Below are positions 34,416 through 44,747 of a DNA stretch of 64,000 nt, one piece after another. A program made the position numbers and the translations under genes. Each line of letters begins with the position of its first letter. The first letter of the stretch is position 1. Below the pieces are notes generated by a model. That model made no database searches, was not told the DNA's origin, and was given only the letters and a program-made list of their open reading frames with translations. Source of the stretch: Bidens hawaiensis (taxonomy: Eukaryota; Streptophyta; Magnoliopsida; Asterales; Asteraceae); NCBI GenBank assembly GCA_021521415.1, contig JAIQDT010002840.1:186001-250000 (forward strand), in the 5' to 3' direction.

Positions 34416-35852
34416 CATCAAGGCGTGGGATAATTTGAACGAATAGCAACATCTCGTATGCGATTTTGGTGAGATCAAAGTAGACACTTATAATAAGTAA
34501 TTAGATCAAATTCTCATTTAGGACATTGATGCACGTGACTCTTACAAAGCTAAAGCTAAAGCTTAATGATTAATCAAGCTGGAACACTAAACATGGATTA
34601 AGATGCCTTAATCAAGCTAAAGCTAAGGCATCCTAATTAATATCATACAATTGTGTATTGCTTTTATTTCAAGAAAAGTTTTCAATAGTTACCTTTTCTT
34701 TTGCTTTTACACCATAACTTACACATACTTAAAAATCTTAATTTCCAAATCTACTTCTATCAAACCTCACAAGGTTAGGTTGTTACGTTTTTAGGTTTAC
34801 CAAGTTTGGTGATTGTCATAAAACATGTATCGAAATTGCCAACATTATAAAATGCATAGCATACGTACGAACTAAATTTTACATTAAATATATGTACCAT
34901 TATCAAGCCATAAAATATATGATACATTCATTTATCGTGTTTTAGGAAAAGATAAAGTTAAAACATAACAAAAATAAAGTTATACATACCAACATGATTA
35001 ATAGGAGAAACTTACTAGAATAGGAAATTGCAACACATGGATGAAATGTATGTCCTAGAATTGAGTCACTATTTTATTTTTCAAAACATAAGTTACAAAT
35101 ATAGTAGTCAAAATGAAAGTTCCATCATTATAACCATATGACACTACAACATTGTTGACGTTGGAAAAACTATCGTCCATATGCCAAAAATGTCAATTTC
35201 ATAAATTTTATGCAGCAATTTTTGTATTCTTTATATGACATGATAACTTCATGGGAAATCCTAAGTTTAAAAAGAAAATTATCAACTTTGAAAAACTTAT
35301 TGTATTTATTTCGTATATATATTTTAGGCATCTCATCATATCTTATATAGGCATTGTTATTGGCAATCAAGAAGACCGATTTATACAAATACAGTGGCAA
35401 ATCGAAATGGATCAATTAATACAATACGACCAATCTTGGTAAATCTTATCATACACCTTCATTCTTATATATACACATATTTGTTGGTAATTGCCTATTG
35501 TAACCTTTGCAATGTTTAGGCACCAAAAACAACCGATTTGGTAATGGGTTGTTTGTTGCGGCCTTTTACTAATGCTACACGACATTTATTATCCAAAATA
35601 CTAATAATAACATAAGTACACGTTTTAATTACAAATAACAATAACAAAACTATGAGACTTATAAGTTTAATAATTGTAAGTTTTGATTCTTGATGAGCTA
35701 TTGTAAATTTTCAAGTCTACAACCCATGTTTAAACTATACTCATAAAGAAATACAGACAGTTTTTTTTTTTTTAGTAAAGGATTATAATGTGAGGGCATA
35801 AGAATTGTAGACACGTTTATTTTAGAAACAATCACACCTAAGGGTTTCATTA

Positions 35853-35929
35853 TCCTGACTCATAGGCTAAGTTTTTTAAAACACTATGTTTAACAAAAAA
35901 AAACAAGGAAATAGAGGAAAGCAGATGCA
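35853..35929. repeat. Diverged direct repeat, copy 2
   Basis: Partner of 34337-34415, about 1.5 kb away, abutting the proposed Helitron start at 35930. Confidence 0.7.
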
Positions 35930-36795
35930 TCTATATCTATATCTATATATATATTAAAACAATTGAGTTTTATTGAACAAACTCTATTGTTTCCATATAT
36001 AACAATCACTTCTATGATTTTCTTAACAATTAAATAATTCAAAAATTAATTATATTAGTCAATAACCCACAATTAATTCACATACTAAGATATTTAAATC
36101 ATCTATAAACTAATTTTTTGCTAAAACCGACAATTTTAATCTTTAAATTTAAACCGAAACTAACACAGTAAATGTTCAATTTTAATATTTAAATTTAGAC
36201 CAAAACTAACAACATAATTAATTCATATCCTTACTAAATATATTTACTTTAAATCTAAATCATCTAAAAATAAAAACCGTGTAATAACTATTATCAAACC
36301 CTCAAGTACTAAATGTTCAATTTTTAAAATTTCAAATTTCCACTACTTATTTAACCTCATCTTATACTTCGAAAACCATTTTAACAATCATTTCTATAAA
36401 TTCGGTATTCCATATATATTTGTTTATGTCATCATTTTCACTCTTCTGAAGCTGTTATAACATAACTACAACTTTGTATTCAAATTTCTATCGTTTGTTA
36501 TTGGTTTTGTAAGTGAAATTTATATATTAATTTAATTATGTTGTCCTTATTTAGTCTTTTGGTTGTTATGTAGGCAGGTTAGCTTGGGAATTAGATGTAT
36601 GCAAACTGGTTAGGTGAATGATTCATGTTAAAATTTCTGTATTGTCAGTTCTACTTAAATATATTTCTTTTGTTCTTACTGTTGGTGTACCTTGAATGAA
36701 ACTTAATTATTTGAATTGTTGGTATTATTTGCAGTTCATCTTATATGTTGCACACATCTTGCTGCTACTTAGGTAGGTCAGATCATGAAGTTTGA

Positions 36796-36986
36796 CGACC
36801 ATTCAGAGACTAGCTCGAGCCATGGTAGGACCTGGCCACCAAATGCGTGTTCTGATTGATGTAAGATTTCTTGAAATTCATATTTAAAGATATATTTTTA
36901 TATGTTGAGAGCTCACTCTATTCATATTTACAGTTTAAGAACCATTTGGAGACCAACTCTAGCCATGGTAGGACTAGGTCACCAAA
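36796..36986 (+). repeat. Two copies of a ~48 bp exon-like segment in the Helitron
   Basis: Copies at 36796-36844 and 36938-36986 share CCAT-GAGAC, GCCATGGTAGGAC and GGTCACCAAA-like ends (about 10 mismatches). They are GC-richer than their surroundings and may derive from a captured gene, but I recognise no protein. Confidence 0.55.
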
Positions 36987-38033
36987 GTTCCACCCGCTCC
37001 ATCCAAGATTCAATAGACATGTTGAAGGTTTTGAGATATGCGAAAATATTGTTGATTTATTTCCTTATCGAGATTATTATGATAATTATTCCGATTACAT
37101 TCCTTGATAATTCTTACTAATTTTTTTTAATAGTTCAGTGTATGTAACATTAATTTATTTTTAGCAATCTCAATTTATGGCCGCCCAACTTGGTAGATTG
37201 GCTAAATGTATGGAAAAAGTATTTGATGGAGATTATGTTGATTATGTTTGTTTTGGTCATTACGAATGTATTTTAGTTGTTAATTTTCAATCATTTTTGT
37301 ATTTTATGTAGCTTAGACAATTCATGTAAATTAATTCAGTTTTATATTAACAACAATCTTTATTTACTGTGTTAAAATTTTTGAATCTTATCCTTAAAGT
37401 TTTAACAATTAGTTATTGAACTTTCAAAAAAATAGAACATTTATTATAATAATATATACAACTATTTATTTCTATTTTTAAAATTTAAATCTGACTACTA
37501 TTGCAACAATCTTGTAATTTTTTAGTAGTATTCAAACTCAACAAACTTTTCATCTTTTATATTTGACCAAATTTTAATTAGCATAAATGGCAAATTTAAT
37601 GTAGCTGGAAATTTTAAATAATTTTCTTTTGATTATACTCGAAAGTTAATAAGTTTTGTATTAAAAACTCATTAATTTATTTAACCAATTTAATATGTGG
37701 TGTATTACTTATTTCAAATTTATATTTAAAAAATCTTAGATATTTACTATAATTGCTTATTTATTTTAAAATATTCATCATCTTTAATTTTACTTATACA
37801 TTCCAATCATTTATACATTAATTTATTTTTCTTTTTGACAACCGAATTTGATCACTCTTTTTTAGTTTTAATACTCTTCGATCTCAATATACTTTACATA
37901 TTTTATATTTGACCAATTTTCAATTAGGCATAAATGTCAAGAATTACCGATTCCTATACATTATTACGGCCAAATTAACAAATAAACTAATAAACTAAAT
38001 ATAAAATAAAAATTTTCCATCTTTTTTATTACG

Positions 38034-38416
38034 TGACGTTCCTCTTATGGATATTTATACAAGGTTAAGTTAATAAGACGTGTCTTCGGATACGGGAAGA
38101 AATGTATGGTATGTTGCCTGATTAACTAGAACTCACTCAGCGTAGCTGACTTTTAGTATGCACGCAGGTGAGTATGATTGATGAGCTAGCACGAGGAGGG
38201 CACATGGCATGGATTGAATGGCTGACATCTGATGATAGTAGATAAATGGTGTTTAATTATGATGTCGTATATTATGTTTTAAAAAAAGATTGAATTTTTG
38301 TATTGAATGATAAAATTTAACGTTTCCGCGAAAGTTTAAATAAATTCTGATTTGTAGAATTGCGTTTATAAGAAAATCCAACGCTAAAGTAGGGCTACCG
38401 GGAACGGGGCCTTACA
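38034..38416 (+). repeat. Gag-only Gypsy 5' LTR, 3' portion only
   Basis: Aligns with 42229-42613 with few differences (for example CTCAGCGTAGCTG against CTCATCGTAGCTA). Contains AACTCACTCAGCG and ATGCACGCAGGTGAG, the pattern of Tekay-like LTR 3' regions. Confidence 0.88.
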
Positions 38417-38419
38417 AGT

Positions 38420-38431
38420 TGGTATCAGAGC
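38420..38431 (+). promoter_or_regulatory. Gag-only Gypsy primer-binding site
   Basis: TGGTATCAGAGC, a perfect complement of initiator tRNA-Met, three bases after the LTR. Confidence 0.92.
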
Positions 38432-38808
38432 GAAGTTCGAGAGATTTAAGTATCATACATGCTTAGACTCGAACAGAGGATGAGACGTAAATAAGAAAAT
38501 AAAGAAGATGCCAGTTCAAGATAGCCATGTGTCACTCAAGCAAGCTCAGTAACGGTAAACTACATAGTTAAATAACGAATGATAATGTTAGCTTAATTGT
38601 TAAAGGGAGGATATGTGTATGTTAGGGATAGGAATAATTGATTGTTTGATTGATTAACTGTTTAAAAGTAGAAACTAGCACAAGTGAAATCATAAAGGGA
38701 AGAGTGTAGAACCTGAGGAGTAATGTAAATAGTTAATTACACTTGATCAATGTCATTAACTACTTACCTTACGAATCATGTACTAAATAATTCCTCGAGT
38801 GATGACGT

Positions 38809-40020
38809 TTGTGTTTTCCTCTTCCAGAATACGAATGGCTGGAGCAAGAGAAATTGCTGGAGCTGGAGGTCGCACTGTGTGGCAGGCCTCGTCTTGTCCG
38901 ACAACCTTCGGTAGAGGCCGCTTCCAACACAGGAGACGAAGGAAGCGCAGCTGGGCGGAACCCAAGAAACAACGAAGGGGTTCAACTTGACCCTGCAGTT
39001 CAAGCAGCCATTGTTCAAGCTGTGGTTGCTGTTGTGAAGAACCTGAATCCCGAAAGATATGCTGGAAGCCATGGGAGAACAGCTGAAGGGTCGGGAGAAA
39101 ATGGTAAGAAAGATGATGAGAGAGAGAAAGGTGATTCGAGTGAGGTTCGAATAGTGAAGACTGGTGATGGGAAGAGAGGCCGAGGCAGGTGTAACTACAA
39201 GTCCTTCAGGGGTTGTGACCCGCCGAAGCTATTTGGTTTGGAAGACGCAATCGCTACTCTTCAATGGATAACCGCCATGGATACTATTATCCGCATTAGC
39301 GAATGCCGTCCCGACCAAGCTGTGGGTTATGCTACTCAATCATTCGGTGACGAAGCAATGTACTGGTGGGAGACGGTTGAGCAGAGGAAGGGTCAGGAAG
39401 AGGTTAAGGCGATAAAATGGAATGATCTAAAGGAGCTGGTGATGAAGAGGTTTTGCGCTGATACCGAAGTTGAAAGAGTTGTAATGAAGTTTCTGAACTT
39501 GAAAGCGGGAAAGATGACACAACGAGAGTATACTACCGAATTCAACCGCATGTCTAGGCTGGTACCTGCCATGGTGAGCACTGAAGCTAAGAGGATCAAG
39601 TGTTACATAAGGGGACTTCCGCAGAATGTTCGCACTTTGGTTAGGGCTAGTAAACCAGCAACATTTGAATCGACCGTGGTATTGGCCGAGATTGTTTATG
39701 AGGACCTTGCCATCAGTGAAGAGGAGAAGACCGAACCGAAGAAAAAAAACTCAATTCCAAAACCAGATGAAGCTAATGAAGAGGATCCACGTAAGAAGAA
39801 GGCAATGAAAGAGGAGTTCGCTTTTTGTGAAAAATGTGGAAAGAAGCACTCAGGAGAGTACAGAATGGGATTAGGTGTTTGCTTCAGGTGTGGAAAAGCG
39901 GGACATTTCTCCTGGGAGTGCAAGGATCACCATAGGTGTCATAACTGTGGAGGGCATGGACACCTAGCAAGGGACTACAGGAAGCCAAGGGACGAGAACA
40001 GAGCAGAGAAGAATGTTTGA
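38809..40020 (+). CDS. gag: Gypsy gag polyprotein, 403 codons, open
   Basis: The longest Gypsy ORF in the window. It has a Retrotrans_gag domain (CDPPKLFGLEDAIATLQWIT, YWWETVEQRKGQEEVKAIKW, LKELVMKRFCADTEVERVVM, FLNLKAGKMTQREYTTEF), a Lys/Glu-rich hinge and two zinc knuckles: CFRCGKAGHFSWEC is intact, while CHNCGGHGHLARDY has Tyr in place of the last Cys. An upstream CxxCGKKHSGEYR motif (FCEKCGKKHSGEYRMG) is typical of Tekay gag. The first 60 codons may be in the wrong frame: another ATG at 38799 opens MAGAREIAGAGGRT, more like the usual Tekay start, and ends near 38990, which suggests one early frameshift. The product would form virus-like particles. No pol follows. Confidence 0.85.
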   Translation: MCFPLPEYEWLEQEKLLELEVALCGRPRLVRQPSVEAASNTGDEGSAAGRNPRNNEGVQLDPAVQAAIVQAVVAVVKNLNPERYAGSHGRTAEGSGENGKKDDEREKGDSSEVRIVKTGDGKRGRGRCNYKSFRGCDPPKLFGLEDAIATLQWITAMDTIIRISECRPDQAVGYATQSFGDEAMYWWETVEQRKGQEEVKAIKWNDLKELVMKRFCADTEVERVVMKFLNLKAGKMTQREYTTEFNRMSRLVPAMVSTEAKRIKCYIRGLPQNVRTLVRASKPATFESTVVLAEIVYEDLAISEEEKTEPKKKNSIPKPDEANEEDPRKKKAMKEEFAFCEKCGKKHSGEYRMGLGVCFRCGKAGHFSWECKDHHRCHNCGGHGHLARDYRKPRDENRAEKNV

Positions 40021-40253
40021 GAACAGTTTCCTCCGTTTGCTTAGAAAAGACCATTCAAGAAGGCTAGCTACTAGCCATAAGCTTAATTTATGTTTAACGT
40101 ATTAATGACTCAATGCGTGTTGTTTTACATCAAAGTTTAGACTGGTTTTTATTAATTATATGAATTGTCTTAGATGCATGATTACTTATGTTATGATAAA
40201 ATGTCGTTTAATTAGTAGTGTTAGATGGTCACGAGAGCGTTTAAGGGGTAGGA
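40021..40253 (+). other. Gag-only Gypsy 3' untranslated stretch and PPT candidate
   Basis: Non-coding. Ends in TTTAAGGGGTAGGA (40240-40253), a plausible polypurine tract before TGACATCATG. Confidence 0.45.
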
Positions 40254-40283
40254 TGACATCATGTTGAAGGTTTATATGTTAAA

Positions 40284-40303
40284 TAATAATAATAAAAAAA
40301 AAA

Positions 40304-40376
<73 letters not shown>

Positions 40377-40395
40377 GTAATACTAATAATAATAG
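40284..40395. repeat. TAA trinucleotide microsatellite
   Basis: More than 30 TAA units, slightly interrupted. Confidence 0.95.
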
Positions 40396-40499
40396 ACGAA
40401 CCGTGGTTGAGACCCAAGGGACCAAAACCCAACTGCCCAGATCGCATACGATATATACACAGGGGAACTCGCATACACACACAAGACCCGACTACAAAA

Positions 40500-40915
40500 C
40501 CCCAAAATCTCATACAGGTCCTAATCGATTACATTAGACCCGCTTACATCATCCTATGTACAGCTCGCTTACAATACACAATACATACAAACTCACACAC
40601 ACGGCCAGTCAATTACAATCGAGTTTGATTACAATTGAGTCTTTCAAAAACCCGAATACAATATGTATATACATAATTGCATACAATCTGGCTCGATTAC
40701 AAGCTGATTGATTACCTGCAATCGTTTACAACACACATACATATAACTAGCAGACAAATCTGAGATTCGATTACAATAGAACTCGCTCACAAGCAAGGTC
40801 GATTACAACAACTAAATCGATTACAATACATACACAGTCGCATACAAGGGAGGATCGATTACAATGAATCTGTCCTTATAATCGGTTGATGTTATCATTA
40901 TCGATTACATTGTAA
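40500..40915 (+). repeat. CGATTACAA word cluster in the LTR
   Basis: Variants of TCGATTACAA and CGCTTACAA recur at roughly 20-40 bp intervals (for example 40526, 40622, 40690, 40760, 40800, 40818, 40856). Confidence 0.75.
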
Positions 40916-41835
40916 TTGATTCAGGAGAGGGGGACTCGTTAATGTGAACGGCTGTCAGCAAGAACAAAAAATAGGAGAACAAAGAAGAAGGGTGAGCAGA
41001 TAAGAGAGGATTGGGCCTTATAATTTTTATATATAATCTTTACACGACCCACTTTCTAACCCGACCCAGATCTAGCCCAAGCCCAATTACAAACACAATT
41101 TCTGACCAGGCCCGAATATAAATCCGAATCCTATTACACTCCGAACACTCGATCACGCCGTCACTCAAACACTTAAAACATATAAACTCGCTTACAAAAT
41201 AGATGGACAAACTCGTTGCAATGCCTTGGTTATTTATAGTATAATTACCAATAATAAAGATCCGATCGCGTTAAGACTCGAACACATTATACTTATATAT
41301 GTATATATAAGTACCCGTGAATTAGATGTGTGAGTATAAATATACGCATGCGCGTACCCACGTCATTATACGTCCAAAGGGTAATCTAGGATGTTAAGCT
41401 AAAATATTAAAGAAAGAAAAAGGAATATTAACTAATAAAAAGTCGTATACACTAGGATTTATATGAAATAATCTATGTATAATGTAATACAATGACCATA
41501 GATTACTCCCGACATAGAACCAATATTAATACGTGTACCCTATATACAGTTAGCAGGGCACAGTTAAAGAAGGGACAGACAATAAACGGAGAAAGAAACA
41601 GGATCCAGGTGAGTTTCTAGCCCCTTTTACTTGTTATGTTTTCGGTGCTGTGTGCATACTCGATGTGATAGTTAATACACTTACATTAAATGGTAAGTGT
41701 ATGCCATGTATGATATATGTGATAGATATGATTGATTGTTTGTCGGTACGTGAATGATCTTCGGGTATTGCACGTATTGCCAACGGAAGGGATTAGTTCC
41801 TTACATGGATATTAAATAATAGTTTATATACAGTG

Positions 41836-42142
41836 CTCCTTCTATGGATAATATAGAGTTCCTTCTATGGATAATGTATAATGTTTCTTCTATAGATAGT
41901 ATAGTGTTTTTTCTATGGATAGTATAGTGTTCCTTCTATGGACAACATAATGTTCCTTCTACGGATAGTATAGTGCTCCTTCTATGGAAAGTATATAGGG
42001 TGTTCATTCTATGGATAGTGTAGTGTTATGTCTATGTATAGTATAATGTTCCTTCTATGAATAATATATAGAGTGTTCCTTCTATGAAAAGTACATAGAG
42101 TGTTCTATCTATGGAAAGTATATAGAGTATTCCTTCTATGGA

Positions 42143-42150
<8 letters not shown>
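41836..42150 (+). repeat. Minisatellite, 13 copies of TTCCTTCTATGGATAGTATAGTG
   Basis: Units of 23-27 bp with moderate divergence. The last runs into a TA microsatellite (42148-42182). Confidence 0.9.

Positions 42151-42182
<32 letters not shown>
42148..42182. repeat. TA microsatellite
   Basis: About 17 TA units, just before the point where the two LTR copies of the gag-only element start to match. Confidence 0.9.
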
Positions 42183-42187
<5 letters not shown>

Positions 42188-43059
42188 GAGTAATAGTAAT
42201 AGTAATAGTTCTTTTAATATATATTACATGACGTTCCTCTTATGGATATTTATACAAGGTTAAGTTAATAATACGTGTCTTCGGATATGGGAAGAAATGT
42301 ATGGTATGATGCCTGATTAACTAGAACTCACTCATCGTAGCTAACTTTTAGTATGCACGCATGTGAGTATGATTGATGAGCTAGCACGAGGAGGGCACAT
42401 GGTATGGATTGAATGGCTGACATCTGATGATAATAAAGAAATGGTGTTTTAATTATGATGTCGTATATTATGTTTTAAAGAAAAGATTGAATTTTTGTAT
42501 TAAATGATTAAATTTAACGTTTCCGCGAAAGTTTAAATAAACTCTGATTTGTAGAATTGCGTTTATGAGTAAATCCAACGTCAAAAGTGAGGCACCGGTA
42601 ACGGGGCCTTACATGAAATTAGTAGAATAAAACTTTATTGCTTCGATTTAACTTAATACATTTAACTAAATCTTTGAATCGAAATAAAAAAAATTTAATT
42701 ACAAAATAATTTATAATAAAATATACCTTTATTTATTTATTAATGTTGAAATGAAACTCATAATACCTTAAGACTTTAAATGTATATTTAATCAGGCTGC
42801 TATGGTTTATTTTAATTTTTAGATTGTGAAGTAAAATGACTTTTGTTTTTGTGAAATGTCGAAGAAGTTGATGGTTGGCTAATATGATTATAACATCTTC
42901 ATGTCTTCGTTTGGTTTTTTAATTTAGGTGTATAGTAAGTTTGTGTAAGTATGAACTTTTTATGTACACAAGTTAAATGCTTAATATTTTGGTTACAAAC
43001 TATTTGTGTTGGTTTAAAATGTTAGTTATGAATTTTTATGTTAGTTTATATGTTTTCAA

Positions 43060-43088
43060 CCCATGTCTAACATGGGCTACTATTCTAG
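43060..43088 (+). terminator. Helitron 3' terminal hairpin and CTAG
   Basis: A 6 bp GC-containing stem with a 5 nt loop, 8 nt spacer and CTAG end: the standard Helitron replication terminator layout. Confidence 0.7.
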
Positions 43089-44091
43089 AAATATATTGGT
43101 GGGTTAGATACTTTTACATAAATGAATTTCTGATCATTTATGTCGATTCAAGTTAACCGATAGTCTACATATCCAGTAGAGTAAGTTGTGTTATTGTTGT
43201 TTCCTATGTAATATTTTTAATTTCCATGTCTTTAATATCTTTATAAACACCAAATATAAATAACCTACAAATTTCACTAAAGTTAATAGTATTTTGTTTC
43301 CCAGTTTTCTAATTTTTCTATTTTATGTATTAAAATCATTCATTAAGTCAGCAAAATTGAAACATCATGCTCTATAAAATTCTGTTTTTATATTTATGTT
43401 GTTCATCGTTTTCATATTATATTATGTTATGTTATGTTATGTTATGTTATGTTATGTTATATTATATTATATTATATTATATTATATTATATTATATTAT
43501 ATTTTAGATTTGTTTAAAATTAAAGGAAACAGAATTTTTGGGTCAATCAACGTCTTCCAATAAGAGGAGTTATTCAAACGGTTAGTCATTTTAATATTTT
43601 TTTAGTTACCCTTGAAATATTTTTTAAGAATGAATTTATTTAAACGTGCAGCTTCAACGCCAAGATAATTACTTATTAGCATTTTGAACGGTAACGTTTT
43701 ATTTTAAACGTGTTAATACGCTATATTATATTAAAATAATTTTTTTATTAACTAAAATATAGTAAATAAAAATTAATATGTTATTAATTAAAAATTAGGC
43801 ACTTGTAACAGAAAATTATAACCGATTTCTAATATATTTATTATTAACTACATTATACCTTTTTGATAAACAAAGTTTTAATAACATTGAATGTATGTTT
43901 ACACATTTCTTTTTTCTATTTTCTTCTTTTAGAAATGATACGAAACATAATTTTCAGTTATGCAATACTATTTTATGTTCTTAAAATCAATTAAAATATG
44001 TGTTTTAATTAAGATGTGTATAATTCTTAAAATCAATACTATTTCATTTCTTTTTACCTCAAACTTATCCAATTTCTTTATAATTTTTAGC
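43089..44091. other. AT-rich DNA between the Helitron end and Gypsy C gag
   Basis: No PBS, LTR end or ORF of element C is visible, so the 5' LTR and leader of C are missing or too diverged. Contains a TATGT/TATAT array. Confidence 0.55.
43412..43505. repeat. TTATG then TTATA pentanucleotide array
   Basis: About 7 TTATG units followed by about 10 TTATA units in one phase, so one base changed and the new unit expanded. Confidence 0.92.
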
Positions 44092-44189
44092 ATGCCTCCG
44101 ATAAAAAGCCAACCGCGCAAGAACTCCAACCAACGTATGGCTGCTTTCGTCGTCAAGCAAATGGCCGCGGTGATTCCCGAACTATTAAC
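44092..44189 (+). pseudogene. gag: Gypsy C gag, N-terminal exon-like piece before B2
   Basis: Starts MPPIKSQPRKNSNQR and reaches ...VIPELLT, where B2 interrupts it. The last five bases TTAAC (44185-44189) are repeated at 59298-59302, where gag resumes in the same frame (LTQIQATQPPPP). This joins the two halves with certainty. Confidence 0.85.
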
Positions 44190-44713
44190 TGTTGGAGCCC
44201 GGTGTATCAATCTAATAACTATAACTATAACAGATCTCAGATCTGTGTTTAACCGATTAATACGTTTATATAGATCTAGCTCATAATTACCATAGGTTCA
44301 GTGTTGTAAGTGTTTATATATTATAAGTATGTATGTATATCAGTATAATATTAAGTTTTGAAGATTGAGAGAGTATTTGGACAGCGATTCGATAATTAAC
44401 ACTCAAAACTTAACTTAAGAGTGAACAGGGTTCACTATAAATAGAAGACAGGTCTGGTTCGCTAACATCCCCTAGCGAACCAGAACTTACTTCGTTACAT
44501 ACAATAAATAAGCGAAACATCCCCTGATTCGTTAACATCTCCTAACGAATCAGGAGGGAATAAGGTTAAGTCTTAGTTCGCTAACATTCCCTAGCGAACT
44601 AGACTTCATATATAACGAACTAGACAATAATTAAACTAATTATTACATTAAATATAAAACAAAAACGATAACGATAATTACAAAGACTCAAGACGCAAAA
44701 CCGTGCACTAACA
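44190..44713 (-). repeat. B2 3' LTR
   Basis: Starts TGTTGGAGCCCGG and ends GCACTAACA. Stem-loops: GGTTCGCTA-acatcccc-TAGCGAACC near 44457-44482, GATTCGTTA-acatctcc-TAACGAATC near 44527-44552 and AGTTCGCTA-acattccc-TAGCGAACT near 44575-44600. Confidence 0.95.
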
Positions 44714-44724
44714 GACACCCACTC
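44714..44724 (-). promoter_or_regulatory. B2 polypurine tract
   Basis: The minus strand reads GAGTGGGTGTC directly before the LTR. A T interrupts the purines, so it may be weakened compared with B1. Confidence 0.75.
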
Positions 44725-44747
44725 GTCTTGAGCTCTTTTTCTTTAAG

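Larger units (their letters stand above)
33728..35929. other. AT-rich region without recognisable genes
   Basis: I find only short ORFs with biased composition and no motif. A short GC-richer patch at 33935-34000 (GGGCCTGGGGATGC, CCACCCCATGGGC) stands out. Two diverged copies of an ~80 bp segment lie at 34337-34415 and 35853-35929. Confidence 0.6.
38034..42613 (+). mobile_element. Gag-only Gypsy element (TR-GAG-like), 5' LTR truncated
   Basis: The terminal 383 bp of the LTR at 38034-38416 match 42229-42613, both ending GGGGCCTTACA. PBS at 38420-38431, gag at 38809-40020, then a long 3' LTR. There is no protease, RT, RNase H or integrase. Non-autonomous gag-only elements of this kind have been described in plants as TR-GAG. 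The 5' LTR lacks about 2 kb. The break falls just after the AT-rich simple repeats of the LTR. I found no target duplication. Confidence 0.75.
40254..42613 (+). repeat. Gag-only Gypsy 3' LTR (~2.4 kb, start uncertain)
   Basis: The end is firm (GGGGCCTTACA at 42613). The start is placed at TGACATCATG after a purine tract but could lie elsewhere in 40021-40390. It contains a TAA microsatellite, a region dense in CGATTACAA words, GGTGAGTTTCTAGCCCC near 41608 (shared with the other Gypsy LTR) and a 13-copy minisatellite. Confidence 0.6.
35930..43088 (+). mobile_element. Probable non-autonomous Helitron, carrying a nested gag-only Gypsy element
   Basis: The 5' end reads TCTATATCTATATC and then ATATATATTAAAAC, preceded by A, as in plant Helitrons. 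The 3' end has a hairpin (CCCATG, loop TCTAA, CATGGG) eight bases before CTAG at 43085-43088. The base after CTAG is A, where T would be expected. No Rep/helicase motif is visible. Excluding the nested element at 38034-42613, about 2.6 kb of AT-rich Helitron DNA remains. Each end is visible, but pairing them into one element is inference. An alternative start is TC at 35942. Confidence 0.6.

Noticed and set aside
38769..39072. Minus-strand ORFs over the Gypsy gag start
   Set aside because: Antisense shadows of the gag coding region.
40259..40513. ORF encoding a long Ile/Leu run
   Set aside because: It is a translation of the TAA microsatellite.
33728..44091. Host protein-coding gene in the AT-rich middle
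   Set aside because: No exon chain with recognisable protein similarity. The only long ORF is retroelement gag.
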